The notes: generated from the sequence alone by a model not told the origin. DNA of 64,000 nucleotides from Echinometra lucunter (GCA_029962745.1 CM057162.1:11068123-11132122), one strand, 5' to 3'. Positions 45,721 through 59,628 are shown, numbered from the stretch's first letter. Numbers and translations: made by a program.

Positions 45721-45935
45721 TAGCAGTAGTATAGTAGCAGCAGCAGCAGTAGTAGTAGTAGTAGCAGTAATTGTATCAGTAGTAGCAGTAGTAGTAGTAG
45801 TGGTAGTAGTAGTAGTAGTAGTAGCAGTAGTTGTAGCAGTAGAAGTAGTAATAATAGCAGCAATAGCAGTAGTATTAGTAGTAGTAGTAGTAGTAACAGT
45901 AGTAGTAGTAGTAGCAGTAGTAGAAGTAGCATAGT

Positions 45936-45967
<32 letters not shown>

Positions 45968-46459
45968 TTGTATCAGTAGTAGCAGTAGTAGTACTATAGT
46001 ATTAGTATTAGTAGTAGTAGTAGTAGTAGTAGTAGTAGCAGTAGCAGTAGGAGTAGCAGCAGTAGTAGTAGCATTAGTAGCAGCAGTAGTAGTAGAAGTA
46101 GTAGAAGTAGTAATATTAGTAGTAGCAGTAGTAGCAGGAGTAGTAGCAGGAGTAGTAGCAGTAGTAGCAGTAGTAGCAGGAGTAGTAGCAGTAGTAGCAG
46201 TAGTGGTAGGAGTAGTAGTAGCAGCAGTAGTAGCAGTAGAAGTAACAGTAGTAGTGGTAGTAACAGCAGTAGTAGTGGCAGCAGCAGTAGCAGTAGTAGT
46301 GGTAGTAGCAGCAGCGGTAGTAGTAGTAGTAGCAGCAGCAGCAGTATAGTAGTTTCAGTAGCAGTAGTAGTAGTAGCAGTAGTACCAGTAGTAGAAGTAG
46401 TAGCAGTAATAGCAGTAGCAGCAGTAGCAGCAGTAGCAGCAGTAGCAGGAGTAGTAGCC

Positions 46460-46513
<54 letters not shown>

Positions 46514-46660
46514 TAGCAGCAGTAGTGGCAGTAGTAGCAGCAGTAGCAGCAGTAGCAGCAGTAGCAGCAGTAGCAGCAGTAGCAGCAGTAGCAGCAGTAG
46601 CAGGAGTAGTAGTAGTAGTAGTAGCAGTAGTAGCAGGAGGAGTAGTAATAGTAGTAGTAT
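45721..46660. repeat. Second TAG/CAG triplet array, ~0.94 kb
   Basis: Same composition and partly the same higher-order blocks as the first array, ending in the same boundary (GTAGTAGTATCCATT). It looks like a shortened tandem duplicate of array plus module U. Confidence 0.95.
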
Positions 46661-47224
46661 CCATTATTGTTGAAATTAGTCCATGCGTTTGTTTTATGCA
46701 ACAGATTCTTGAGAAGCCTTATTTTCGGTTTACCACAGCGACATTTCAGAAAACTACACGGATTATTCATTATTCAGCGGCAAGTTAGTGACTCGACTCG
46801 AAAATATAAATACATTGGCTTCCTGCCCATTTCCGTATTTTGTTCTGAACAATTTGTTTTGTCTATCAAATGCTTTCATGTGTTTGTCCCATCGATGTAC
46901 GGGTACTTATTGTCGTGTTTGGGATCGGTTTTAGTGTTTAGTTCAACCGTCCAGCAACAAAGAACATGTACATTGAAGACACGAAATACTCAAAGTTAAA
47001 GGATAGGTTGTAACATTTATTTAGGTGATGTATAACTCGAACATAAGAATTACAAACAGAAGTCTAAGAGTAAGTCTGATGGTGACTGTACTCTGATGTA
47101 GTCTGAAGTATTCTGGTTCTCTCTGATTGGAGTCCTGAAGTGAACCCCATTTATTATGGGTAAACCCTCTATTGGGAGTTGGTCAATCTTGAGCTCTTGA
47201 CCAAAGGCCTTATGTGTACGTCAT
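46661..47224 (-). repeat. Module U, copy 2
   Basis: Nearly identical to copy 1 but complete, continuing through CTCTATTGGGAGTTGGTC into module A copy 2. The junction falls inside exon 1. Confidence 0.75.
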
Positions 47225-48651
47225 AAGAATTGTGGGCCTTGAAGTCGGCATTGCTTGCTGGAGAAGGCATGACAAATCTTAGCAGGTTTTAGAATGCAAA
47301 AGTTTACAATGTACTGAAATATATAACAAAGGAAAGAACAAACAAACAAACAAAAATAAAAACACACGAAAATTACATAGCTATTATTCCAAGGAAATAG
47401 AAAATACAATTCCCGCTGATATTTTGGTCATTTTCTCTCCAAATCTTAATGAAATACTATTTTCTTACCTCAAAAAGTAATGATGGTAATGATAATGATA
47501 AGAATGATAATTATATCAATAATGAGGATGAAGATGATGATATGATATTAATAATAGTGATTAACATAAAAATGAGGGTGATAATAATAATAAGAATAGT
47601 CATCATCGTCATCATCACCACCATAATAATAACAGTAATGATGACAATATTATACTACTACTACTACTACTACTACTATACTATTACTACTACTAGTACT
47701 ACTACTACTACTAGTACTACTACTTCTACTAACAATAATAATGATAACATTAATAATAATATTTATCATCGTTATCATCATAATGATCATCATAATTATT
47801 TTGACAGTTCAAGAAACCCGCAGAGCTTTTAAGCATGACAAATATGTGTTCACAACCGCAGAAAAATACAAAGAGCAGACATGGAAGAAAAATGTGAAAT
47901 TTAGTGAGTTTGCCGCTGAAAAGTAGTGTCTTCAAGTAGTCTACAATAGAGCCTTCTGGAATATGAATAGAAATATTGTTGCGATGGGCAGATCCAAATA
48001 ATTATGCCCTATGAATCTAATGCACCTACCAGACAAATCCGAGTATGATCTCAAGTTGTATATGATGCAGTCCTTTCTTCACGACCAATAACACTGATCT
48101 GATGTTGTACGTACGTTCGTAGAATATATAATCAATGACCAATAGGGGTGGGCATATGAGTATTCATCCGCTCGTGGTAAATCTAGGCAAAAGTAAGATG
48201 ATGTAATGGTATCTAAACAAAAATATTGAGTAATATTGTCGGTGTAAATGTTTACGGAAAAATGATTTTTGAAATTCATATTCCTTTTTAAAGCGTCCAA
48301 GCTTCAGTGGATTTTATAGGAATTATTTGATCTGCATGCGGCGCATTTAAATTCTCGCTTGCTGTCAGAAGATTTTTTTGTTATTGTTGTTGAACTGGGT
48401 TTTTACAGACGTGTATCAATCAGCTATGATTATTTACGTCCGGGACCGACCTTTAACGTCACCATCCGAAAGACGTGACACAAACTCGAACCTGGGTCTG
48501 ATCAGAGTTATGTGTGGGCGAGGACAAAGAGCTGACTGCCGACGTTACCGACAGAACAACAACTTCTCCCCAGTTTGGATTTACTGCTAGCCTCGTTTCA
48601 GCATTCACAAGTTTTGGTTCAGCAGAAAATTTTCTAAATGAAACCACCGAA
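47225..48651. pseudogene. Module A, copy 2, with a decapitated exon 1
   Basis: On the minus strand ATG at 47,270 opens MPSPASNADFKAHNSYDV, a diverged exon 1 with its TTTCAG acceptor kept. The donor is missing: after AATTCTTA the sequence runs into module U. The coding exon can no longer splice to exon 2 by its original donor, so this is a relic. The copy runs to the palindrome junction near 48,652. Confidence 0.7.
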
Positions 48652-48655
48652 TTTT

Positions 48656-49157
48656 TAATTTTGAAATAAGATGTTCATTTATGACAGATTATTAAAAGTT
48701 TTACTAACTGATTAATTCGAATATCATTTCTTCCTGAAAAAGTGTGGGAGGGATGTTTGTACACACCAACCCCCTCGCAAAATTGGGGGGATATATTCCC
48801 CCATCCCCCCGGGATTTACGCTAATGGGTCAGGAGTTGAGAGAGAGAGAGAGAGATGGGGAGGGAGACGGGGAAGGACGTGCCTTCATGGCTTGAGCTAG
48901 GGGGGGGGGGGGGTGATGTAGATACTGAGAGGAAGGGGGTAATAATGCACTTTCTGCTTTCCTCCCTTAACCACATTGCATCTCATATCCACGAAGATCA
49001 TTAACAATGTATTTGGCCTGGCCTGCAAGATATAGGACACACTGACGAGTTAAAATCAGGCTCCCATGGAAACGCGTTTAAAATCAGATATGCATCAGAA
49101 AATCTTTGAGAAAATCGCTTCAATTCACAGAGTCTAAGCATAATCCATAAAACTTCA
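48656..49157. repeat. Palindrome spacer: inverted copy of 38,195-38,755
   Basis: Reverse complement of the segment following module A in the left arm, including the truncated start of the 38,569 element and a shortened CT repeat. It separates the two inverted module A copies by about 500 bp. Confidence 0.75.
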
Positions 49158-50570
49158 AAATTCGGTGGTTTCATTTAGAAAATTTTCTGCTGAACCAAAA
49201 CTTGTGAATGCTGAAACGAGGCGACGAAGTTGTTGTTCTGTCGGTAACGTCGGCAGTCAGCTCTTTGTCCTCGCCCACACATAACTCTGATCAGATCCAG
49301 GTTCGAGTTTGTGTCACGTCTTTTGGATGGTGACGTTAAAGGTCGGTCCCGGACGTAAATAATCATAGCTGATTGATACACGTCTGTAAAAACCCAGTTC
49401 AACAACAATAACAAAAACATCTTCTGACAGCAAGCGAGAATTTAAATGCGCCGCATGCAGATCAAATAATTCCTATAAAATCCACTGAAGCTTGGACGCT
49501 TTAAAAAGGAATATGAATTTCAAAAATCATTTTTCCGTAAACATTTAAACCGACAATATTACTCAATTTTATATGAATATTTTTGTTTAGATACCATTAC
49601 ATCATCTTACTTTTGTCTAGATTTACCACGAGCGGATGAATACTCATATGCCCACCCCTATTGGTCATTGATTATATATTCTACGAACGTACGTACAACA
49701 TCAGATCAGTGTTATTGGTCGTGAAGAAAGGACTGCATCATATACAACTTGAGATCATACTCAGATTTGTCTGGTAGGTGCATTAGATTCATTGGGCATA
49801 ATTATTTGGATCTGCCCATCGCAACAATATTTCTATTCATATTCCAGAAGGCTCTATTGTAGACTACTTGAAGACACTACTTTTCAGCGGCAAACTCACT
49901 AAATTTCACATTTTTCTTCCATGTCTGCTCTTTGTATTTTTCTGCGGTTGAGAACACATATTTGTCATGCTTAAAAGCTCTGCGGGTTTCTTGAACTGTC
50001 AAAATAATTATGATGATCATTATGATGATAACGATGATAAATGTTATTATTAATGTTATCATTATTATTGTTAGTAGAAGTAGTAGTACTAGTAGTAGTA
50101 GTACTAGTAGTAGTAATAGTATAGTAGTAGTAGTAGTAGTAGTAATATTGTCATCATTACTGTTATTATTATGATGGTGATGATGACGATGATGACTATT
50201 CTTATTATTATTATCACCCTCATTTTCATGTTAATCACTATCATTAATATCATATCATCATCTTCATCCTCATTGATATAATTATCATTCTTATCATTAT
50301 CATTACCATCATTACTTTTTGAGGTAAGAAAATAGTATTTCATTAAGATTTGGAGAGAAAATGACCAAAATATCAGCGGGAATTGTATTTTCTATTTCCT
50401 TGGAATAATAGCTATGTAATTTTCGTGTGTTTTTATTTTTGTTTGTTTGTTTGTTCTTTCCTTTGTTATATATTTCAGTACATTGTAAACTTTTGCATTC
50501 TAAAACCTGCTAAGATTTGTCATGCCTTCTCCAGCAAGCAATGCCGACTTCAAGGCCCACAATTCTTATG
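49158..50570. pseudogene. Module A, copy 3 (inverted), with a decapitated exon 1
   Basis: Reverse complement of copy 2 with very few differences; the stretch around the exon looks identical over about 200 bp. ATG at 50,522 opens the same MPSPASNADFKAHNS text on the plus strand, again with no donor. Confidence 0.7.
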
Positions 50571-51135
50571 ACGTACACATAAGGCCTTTGGTCAAGAGCT
50601 CAAGATTGACCAACTCCCAATAGAGGGTTTACCCATAATAAATGGGGTTCACTTCAGGACTCCAATCAGAGAGAACCAGAATACTTCAGACTACATCAGA
50701 GTACAGTCACCATCAGACTTACTCTTAGACTTCTGTTTGTAATTCTTATGTTCGAGTTATACATCACCTAAATAAATGTTACAACCTATCCTTTAACTTT
50801 GAGTATTTCGTGTCTTCAATGTACATGTTCTTTGTTGCTGGACGGTTGAACTAAACACTAAAACCGATCCCAAACACGACAATAAGTACCCGTACATCGA
50901 TGGGACAAACACATGAAAGCATTTGATAGACAAAAACAAATTGTTCAGAACAAAATACGGAAATGGGCAGGAAGCCAATGTATTGCTTTATATTTTCGAG
51001 TCGAGTCACTAACTTGCCGCTGAATAATGAATAATCCGTGTAGTTTTCTGAAATGTCGCTGTGGTAAACCGAAAATAAGGCTTCTCAAGAATCTGTTGCA
51101 TAAAACAAACGCATGGACTAATTTCAACAATAATG
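50571..51135 (+). repeat. Module U, copy 3 (inverted)
   Basis: Reverse complement of copy 2, ending at the triplet-array boundary (AATGGATACTACTACTATT). The TATA-like word lies near 50,633 and AATAAATG near 50,771. Confidence 0.7.
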
Positions 51136-51160
51136 GATACTACTACTATTACTACTCCTC

Positions 51161-51660
51161 NNNNNNNNNNNNNNNNNNNNNNNNNNNNNNNNNNNNNNNN
51201 NNNNNNNNNNNNNNNNNNNNNNNNNNNNNNNNNNNNNNNNNNNNNNNNNNNNNNNNNNNNNNNNNNNNNNNNNNNNNNNNNNNNNNNNNNNNNNNNNNNN
51301 NNNNNNNNNNNNNNNNNNNNNNNNNNNNNNNNNNNNNNNNNNNNNNNNNNNNNNNNNNNNNNNNNNNNNNNNNNNNNNNNNNNNNNNNNNNNNNNNNNNN
51401 NNNNNNNNNNNNNNNNNNNNNNNNNNNNNNNNNNNNNNNNNNNNNNNNNNNNNNNNNNNNNNNNNNNNNNNNNNNNNNNNNNNNNNNNNNNNNNNNNNNN
51501 NNNNNNNNNNNNNNNNNNNNNNNNNNNNNNNNNNNNNNNNNNNNNNNNNNNNNNNNNNNNNNNNNNNNNNNNNNNNNNNNNNNNNNNNNNNNNNNNNNNN
51601 NNNNNNNNNNNNNNNNNNNNNNNNNNNNNNNNNNNNNNNNNNNNNNNNNNNNNNNNNNNN
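51161..51660. other. Assembly gap (500 N)
   Basis: Exactly 500 N placed where an inverted triplet array begins, so its true length is unknown. The 58 bases after it are the complement of 40,673-40,730, the left edge of the large array, so the gap probably stands for a whole inverted array. Confidence 0.99.
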
Positions 51661-51718
51661 AACATGACAAAGGGTGCTCGTAGCAATTCTCCATCCGACA
51701 AGTGCCCCTAAAAATCTA

Positions 51719-52629
51719 TATTCTACGAACGTAGAACGTCAGATCAGTGTTATTGGTCGTGGAGAAAGGACTGCATCATATACAACTTGAGATCATACTC
51801 GGATTTGTCTGGTAGGTGCATAAGATTCATGGGCATAATTATTTGGATCTGTCCATCGCAACAATATTTTTATTCGTATTTTAGAAGGCTCTATTGTAGA
51901 CTACTTGAAGACACTACTTTTCAGCGGCAAACTCACTAAATTTCATTCTACTTCCGTGTCTGCTCTTTGTAGTTTTCTGCTGTTGTGAACACATATTTGT
52001 CATGCTTAAAAGCGCTGCGGGTTTCTTGAACTGTCAAAATAATTATGATGTTCATAATTATGATAACGATGATAACTGTTATTATCATTGTTATCATTAT
52101 TATTATAGATGTTATTATCCTTGTTTGTAGTAGTAGTAGCAGTGGTAGTAGCAGTAGGAGTAGTAGTAGCAGTAGCAGTACTAGTAGTAGTAGTAGTAGT
52201 AGTTTTGTCATCATTACTGTTATCATTATGATGATGATGACGATGATGACTATTCTTATTACCATTATCGCCCTCATTTTGATGTTAATTACTATCATGA
52301 ATATCATATCATCATCATCATCCTCATTATTGATATAATTATCATTCTTATCATTATCATTACCATCATTATTTTTGAGGCAAGAAAATTGTATTTCATT
52401 AAGATTTGGAGAGAAAATGACCAAAATATCAGCGGGAATTGTATTTTCTATTTCCTTGGTATAATGGCTATGTAATTTTCGTGTGTTTTATTTTGTTTGT
52501 TTGTTTGTTTTTTCTCTTTTCTTTCTTTATTTCAGTGCATTGTAAACTTATATTCTAAAACCTGCTAAGAATCGTCATGGCTTCTCCAGCAAGCAATGCC
52601 GACTTCAACGCCCACAATTCTTGTGTGAG
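51719..52629. repeat. Module A, copy 4 (inverted, partial), ending in the right gene's exon 1
   Basis: Complement of 36,438-37,668. Its 3' edge is the intact exon 1 with donor. The triplet tract here is short. Confidence 0.75.
52536..52629 (+). CDS. Right gene exon 1
   Basis: TTTCAG acceptor, 41 bases of UTR, ATG at 52,577, MASPASNADFNAHNSCV, donor GTGAG|GTAATG in phase 2. Two residues differ from the left copy. Confidence 0.7.
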
Positions 52630-55600
52630 GTAATGTCTAATTAATTATTTGATATATTTAGTAAAAATATGTGTTGCGGTCAATATAGGCTGCACTTTAA
52701 AACTTGTTATAATTAGATTAGAAAGTGCGTAGAAATGTAAACATGAAATTCAACACCTTGCAGTCTTGGGATCACGGGTGCGTTTCATGAATAGTCTTGT
52801 CAGTGATTTTCACCGTGACTGACAACTGTTATAAGCTTCTGAAATCCTTGTATCTGATTTGCTAAAATCACCCAAACCCAAATTCCCCAAACAATAAATT
52901 TTCAGTCAGTTTCGGCGTTCCCGAGTCGCATTTTGATTAAGGTAGTAAATTTTAACATGGAGGTATAAAATAATAAAGGTATATAAAAGTTTCCATGTTA
53001 TTTAAACCAACCATGTCTACATCCATGAAGAAGAGGTTCAGAAAAGCTTGACAGGATAACCCATAAAAGCTCGAGAGATTATTTAAAATGGGTTCCTAAA
53101 CAGAATAAAAATAGACTGCTACAGATGAAACATATTTACATCAAAGTTTAACAGCAACATAAAACACATTTCAACACACACAACAACAAAATGATATATA
53201 AACAAGGTAGAGAATATTGATCTGTATATGTATATAAGTCGCATGACTGTATAAAACATGTCATTTGTTTCTTTTTTTTCTTGACTCAAGTGACAGAAAC
53301 TCTTTTAAAATGTGCAAAGTTTTCGACTACTTTAATGTGATTAGGGAGGGAATTCCAGAATTTGATACCATTATAATAAAAACAATTGCCAATACTTCCT
53401 ACTCGACCGGGCAAGGTTTAAGATGTCAGATTCACAAATTTTAATTTTATTTTGATTTTTCGACATATCAATTAATCAATCCTATTGCAAATAATAAGAA
53501 GACAAAAGAAGACAAAATAATGGTCAATATGCAAACAAAACAAACAAAACAAATCAGAAAAGGGGCTGGTTAGGTAGACCAGGGCTAAAAGTAACACAGC
53601 ATTTTACTCCACCATAGATGCTAAACCTACGTTTAAAACTAACCTGATATGTTGACCATTGGCCAATCTTGCTTCGCACAAGAAATCACTAGGAATGACT
53701 GCCAAAGAGTAAAGTTATCTCAAGAGAGAGAGTTCAAGATTTCAAGATTTTATGTTTCATTTCCAAAAACCAGATATCAACAAATTTTGAAAAAAAAATC
53801 AAACATAGGCCTACATAACTATTCATATATATTTTCTTGCAGTGACAGGATACGTTAACATAATTTGAAATATCAAACAAAGTAAATCTACAAAAGAATA
53901 TATACAGTATATGCTCTTATGGAAATGGAGGGATCCACTAATCTCAAAATTATGATTTTGAGCTTGGAAAGCAAAATGTGAATTTTGCAATATTTTTTTA
54001 ATAATGCATGGTGCGAAATGTTGTTTCAAGCACATTTGGCATGTTAAATTGTGATGGCACGTGGCTTTTTTTTTTTTTTTTTTTTTTAGATAATTGTTCA
54101 CACTGACACACTGGGGCACATTGTAACGGGGTGTTGGTTTTACATGTGTTTTGAAATCACCTTGATAAGGTTATGCTAGATTTAATAAATATCATTATTT
54201 CAATTATTAACTGCAGAACAGGCCTTCAATTTCGTCATTTTTAAGAGCAAGGCCACTTTGGCCTTAAAACGCTTCAAATTTTTAAGGGCACTAAGGACAC
54301 TAAGAAGGGCACCAAGGCCAAAATCATTTTTTAAAAAGGGCATCGAAGGCCAAAAAAATTTCTACGTACTTTGTTTTAGATGTAGACTATATCAAAATAA
54401 ATGTCCCTACTCCCATCATCAACAGCCTCTGAAATTTAGAAAATGTATATTTTTCTGCAGGTAGTGTGTTTTGGACCTTCTAATGAACAAACCTGAACAT
54501 GGGAAACATATTAATCATGTTGTACTTATATATATGCTGGTTCCACTTTTATCGAGTTATCAGTTATGTGTGGGATCTATCCATGAAAGTTTCTTAAAAA
54601 TCTCTTTAAAGGAGAATGCAACCCAGGCATCAGTGTGCTCTTAGTGAATGGAGATTACCAATAAGAGTAAACAGTGAAAGTTTGAGCAAAATCGGACAAT
54701 CTTTTCAAAAGTTATGAATTTTGAAAGTTTCAGTAAATCCCTGTTACATGGATCCTTGAGTTGGCAACTTTGCCAGCATCTGTGATGTCAACGTGGACAA
54801 CTCTCCATTCATTTTGTGCATAAATCTTTTTTTTTTTAAATTGATTTTTATGAAATTTCAAGTCAGGAATGAACATAATTCTTCCCAAAATGCTTGCAGA
54901 ATTGATGTAGCCATGTCCTACTCAAACAATAAATCAAACCAATTTCTATTTTTCTTGAAAATGAAGAAAATGGGAAATTCTGTGTACAAAATGAATGGAG
55001 AGTTGTCCACGATGACATCACAGATGCTGGTGGAGTTGCCAACTCAAGGATCTCCATAATACGGATTTATTTAAACTTTCAAAGTTCATAACTCTTGAAC
55101 AGATTGTCCGATTTTGTTCAAACTTTCACTGTTTACTCTTTTTGTTCTTCTTGCCTGGGTTGTATTCTCCTTTAAGATCCTTCCATACTGATTAGAGTAA
55201 GTGTGGAAAAATGTTCGTAATTTTGTATGTAGTGTTTTGAATTGTTTCAGCATGTCCTTCCTTTACATAGCATTTTTTTTTTTTTTTATCAGGGCCGGGG
55301 GGGGGGGGCAAATGTCTTTCAGAAAGATTAAAACAAGAAAGAAAGAAAGAAAACGTGGAAAAGGAAACATTTGTACAGCAGGTTCTTTTGGCGCAATACT
55401 TGTTTGCTTACTTGCCTCCTCAAGATCATGCTCCTTGATGAAGGTATATCATACGCAAGCACTAGCTGGAAAGCGCTATGTCTATTCCGTGAGATCACAA
55501 GCAAAAAAAATACTTGGTGAGGTCTACTAGTGACGACAAATAACCCTCCCAGTCGCCTGAACTAATACAGAAGGCTTGTCACCTGGTTAAGATAACTGAT

Positions 55601-58600
55601 TCAATAACTGGGCAAACTCGGCAAGGCCTTCAAGTGGTTTGATATTGCCTGTGTACCAGAACTGGATTTCTTCAAAGATCTCCACCTTCATTGGGACACA
55701 TTCATGAAGTTTTCCTTTGAGAGTATTGCACTGGATTTGAACTGGACATTTTGAAAATATGTTAGTATGGCATCAAAACGCACCTTCATGATTGCATGGA
55801 ATTCAAGGCCACGCTTTACTGCCAAAGATCCGTACGAAGAGATGCTGTGGTGTATGCACGCATTCGATCGATAGGACACGTGTCAAGAGTGCTACCATCG
55901 ATAGTTTTGTCAAGAGCATGTAAGGCAGCGAACATGGTGAAGGCAATGTGGAGAGCTCCAGCTCTTAGGAACCCATTGGTGTTTCCTCTGGCTCTGACTG
56001 AGCATCTTCAACGATTGGTAGTAAAGATCAAGATGTAGTGTTATAAATGTCTTTATGTGAGGGTCAACGACAGTCGTAGATATTTCTTGGGTTAACCGAA
56101 GAACAGTATAGAGGGTCCCACAATCAGCTGGTGAGGTCTTGAATAATGGGGCAACCACCACTATGTTTGTAAGCGTGCCAGTGTTCGAGGACTAGACAAC
56201 AATAAGGACTTGGTTGCCGTCCATGTTGGCAGAACATCATTCTTTGCTAGTTTATCAGATTTTTTTTTCATCTGCTTTTTGATGATTACGACAGAGTCTG
56301 TTTCTTCTCTGTCCTTAGAAGACCTCACAAGATCTCACAATTATCCATCATTGAAAAACTGAGATCGACAGCTTCGCTGACTACAGAGGGTTGGATTTGA
56401 CTCTTGGAGGATTATACGATATGTACTTTCTTGACATTTTCATGATCCTGACCCTGTCATGAATATCTAGTTCATCCTCTTTAATTTGATGCTGTAAATC
56501 ATGAAAATCAGTAAATGTTAACTAGTAATAGTACATTCACTCTTTCGGAAATTGGCTTCTATAATATGTATTCATTAACTGAGCCAGTTATTAAGAAGAA
56601 TTGGAAATAAAACAGAGCTCTTTTTGGCTACCTGCGATTTGACTGTACACAAACATGTGCAATTATAGGCCTATGTGTTCATTTATTGAACCTAGTTGTG
56701 ATCTCATGAAAAGAGAATCATCACAAAAGTGGATTGGCCTTATATGTTACCCTGTAAGAATCAAGACTAATAAAGTCCTCCGTTATTTTTACCTTTTAAT
56801 CTATAGCGGCTTTTATTTAGCAAAATTATGTTTAATAAAATTTTCCTCTTCAGTCTTTAACCGATTCCAAGGCCCACATCCAGGGCCGTAGGCCTATGCA
56901 GAAATTTTTTTCCGGGGGGGGGGGCAAGAGGAGTAACAATTTTCGAAGAAACTCGAAAGCGAGTGAGCGAAGCGACCGAGCTGGTCGCAAGGGCGCTTTT
57001 GCATTTTAAAAAGTGAAATTGAAGGATTTGGTGCCCCCCCCCCCCCTGCGTACGGCCATGCCCACATCAGTTAGAATGTTAAGATGTAGTATTTTTATTC
57101 TGTCAAACTTGTGGAGACATTTTTACAACAGGAGAACTTCTGAAAACATAATGATTATCCCATAGACATATTACACCGTATAGACAAAAATGAAGCATCC
57201 GCGGATTTGCCTCATTGGGGCTTTGGGAAGCGTTCAAATCGTGTTCAAATGTCCCCCATAACATGGCGGAGATTACGGGGCCTGGATTGTCCTCACAGAG
57301 CAGCATAATTGTGTAGGAATGAGTGCTTATCTATGAATGTTTGGAGTGTATGTGAGGGTGCGTGAGGATGTGTGTGAGGGTGGGTGTGGGTGGGTGTACA
57401 TTTGTAAATATCATTTTGACTGTATTAAATACCGTAAAATTATTGTATATGAATGTCTAACATTTGGAATGTAAAATGTATTAGCATGCTAGTGGAAAAA
57501 GCACGTTTATCGGTGAATGTTTGATGTGAGTGTGGGGGGGGGGGGAAGGGTAGATGTGTGTACATGTATGTCGTTTGTCTGTGTGTCTCTCTTTGTGTTT
57601 GGTAATGTGCTATAGTGAATATATAACTGTAATAACAATGATCATATATATTTCCCTTGAGAACAGCGGGCCAAACAATGACAAAAGTAGGCAAATTGGG
57701 GTGAAGGGGGGGGGGGTAGGGGATGTGGGTTGTCGGAGGATTTATCCCACTGAAAATCTTCACTTTACCTTTCTGGCTGTTAAGAGATAATCAAAGTTCT
57801 TGAGAACAACTCAAGTTTTGTGAAACCAGTCATTGAATGAATTAAACATCCAAATTTTAGGGGGTCCCATGATAGGTGACTAACCCCCCCCCCCCCCCCC
57901 CCCTCCAGAGGTGTATTAGTTGTCTACACGGAGGTACACGGTGCTTACCAGATTGAATACGGATAGTTTTTCATCCGTGTAAGTTTTCTCCCGGATATGT
58001 CGGTACACCAAGGATGATGCCGGATGAGTCCCCGGTGTATACACGGTGATGCCGTACTTAACAAGGATGATCCCGGAGTGACGATCCAGGATGATCCGTG
58101 TTGCGATCCGTGAAGGTGTAAAAGCCCCTTTGGTCTTGCGCATGCAGTGTTTAGTGATAACAGTCATGAAGCTCGAGATTGCTCAGGAATTTAAACTAAA
58201 TGTTTATAGACTCTTTCATTTTCAGTGCGCTAGCAGAGGCGTCGATCCTGGGGGGGGGGGGCAGTTGCCCCCCCCCCCAAAAGAAAATTTCGGGGGGACA
58301 AAGATACCATTTTGCCCCCCCAATAATTTCCCAACCAAAAAAAAAAAAAAAAAAAAGAGAGAGAAAAGAAAGGAAAGGAAGGAAGAAAGTGAAATGAAAG
58401 CGTAAAACAAGAAAAAAGAAAGAAAATGGGACACTGGGAAGCGCTCGCTCGCTTCGCTCGCTCGCATTTATTTTATCTTAACTGATGCCGATGATGATTA
58501 TTATTCTTATGAAAGGAAATCGGTTTGCGTCTTAAGTTTCTATCTAATGTTATAATATTCTTCTACTCATAGGAAGTAATGTAACCAAACAAGATATCAC

Positions 58601-59592
58601 TCCTAGAAATCGAGCGGCCAGTTGACCTAAAAATAGATAAAATTGCAGGAGATAACGGCCTGGATAAAAAAAAACACGCAAAACAAAAACATATTTTTCG
58701 TTAACTCACTCGCTACTCCACTGTACTCTTGCTGGTAAAAGCTAGATACAAGATGATTTCGGGCAGCAAGTAGCTTATTATAGCCGCGAGATTCCAAAGT
58801 ATCATTATATTTGGGCAGCAAAGTGGTTGACAAAGATTTTGGGACGAATCCATATAATTTTGCCGGGATCGGTCGTTGACTTTGCTCGCTATAGTAGAAA
58901 CAGAATGGATTCGGACTGCAAGTGAGGTAGCTAAAACAGTGGTCATATTCGGCACACAGGTGATCGGATATATTATTTAGATATCATACAGGCATGAAAG
59001 GTTTATAGTGTATTCTGATGATAATGATAATAATAATATTCCGTTCCAGTATAGCGCATATCACATTTTTATCACATTTTTATGATGACGAAATAACACT
59101 TTTATCATATGGAAAAGGGTATATTTTTCCTCGCTCGCTGCGCTCGCTCGTTTCATATTAATGGTTTTGAAAAACAAACAAATTCGGTGAGATGAGACCC
59201 AATAGATAATGTAGATGTTTCATTGGCTCACAGCTTAATTTGCCGAAGGGTTTACTACATCTACCATGAAAAACAGTGTGTGCTTCCTCGCTCGCTTCTC
59301 TCGCTCGTAATATTAAAAAAACAGAGTGGTTTGGGGGCAGCAACAATGGACAAGCGATGTGACAAAATAGATTTATATTTGGCAGCTAAGTAACCATATA
59401 CATATATATCAGGTATCATTTATGCCTATATGATAACTAAACTCTTCTCTCATAACAAGAAATTTGTTATTTTTTGCTCGCTCGCTTCGCTCGCTCGCAA
59501 AATTGAAAAAAAAAAAGCAGTAGTTTCACATAACAAGTTGCTTAATTTCCCCAATTTGAAAATGCTTCACGTTGATATAGGCCTATGTTTTA

Positions 59593-59628
<36 letters not shown>

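Noticed and set aside
41416..46788. Minus- and plus-strand frames up to 311 codons in the TAG/CAG arrays
   Set aside because: Same cause: homogeneous triplet DNA open in several frames at once. Composition changes with frame, as expected of noise.
51009..51711. Frames running through the N gap
   Set aside because: They are open only because N carries no stops.
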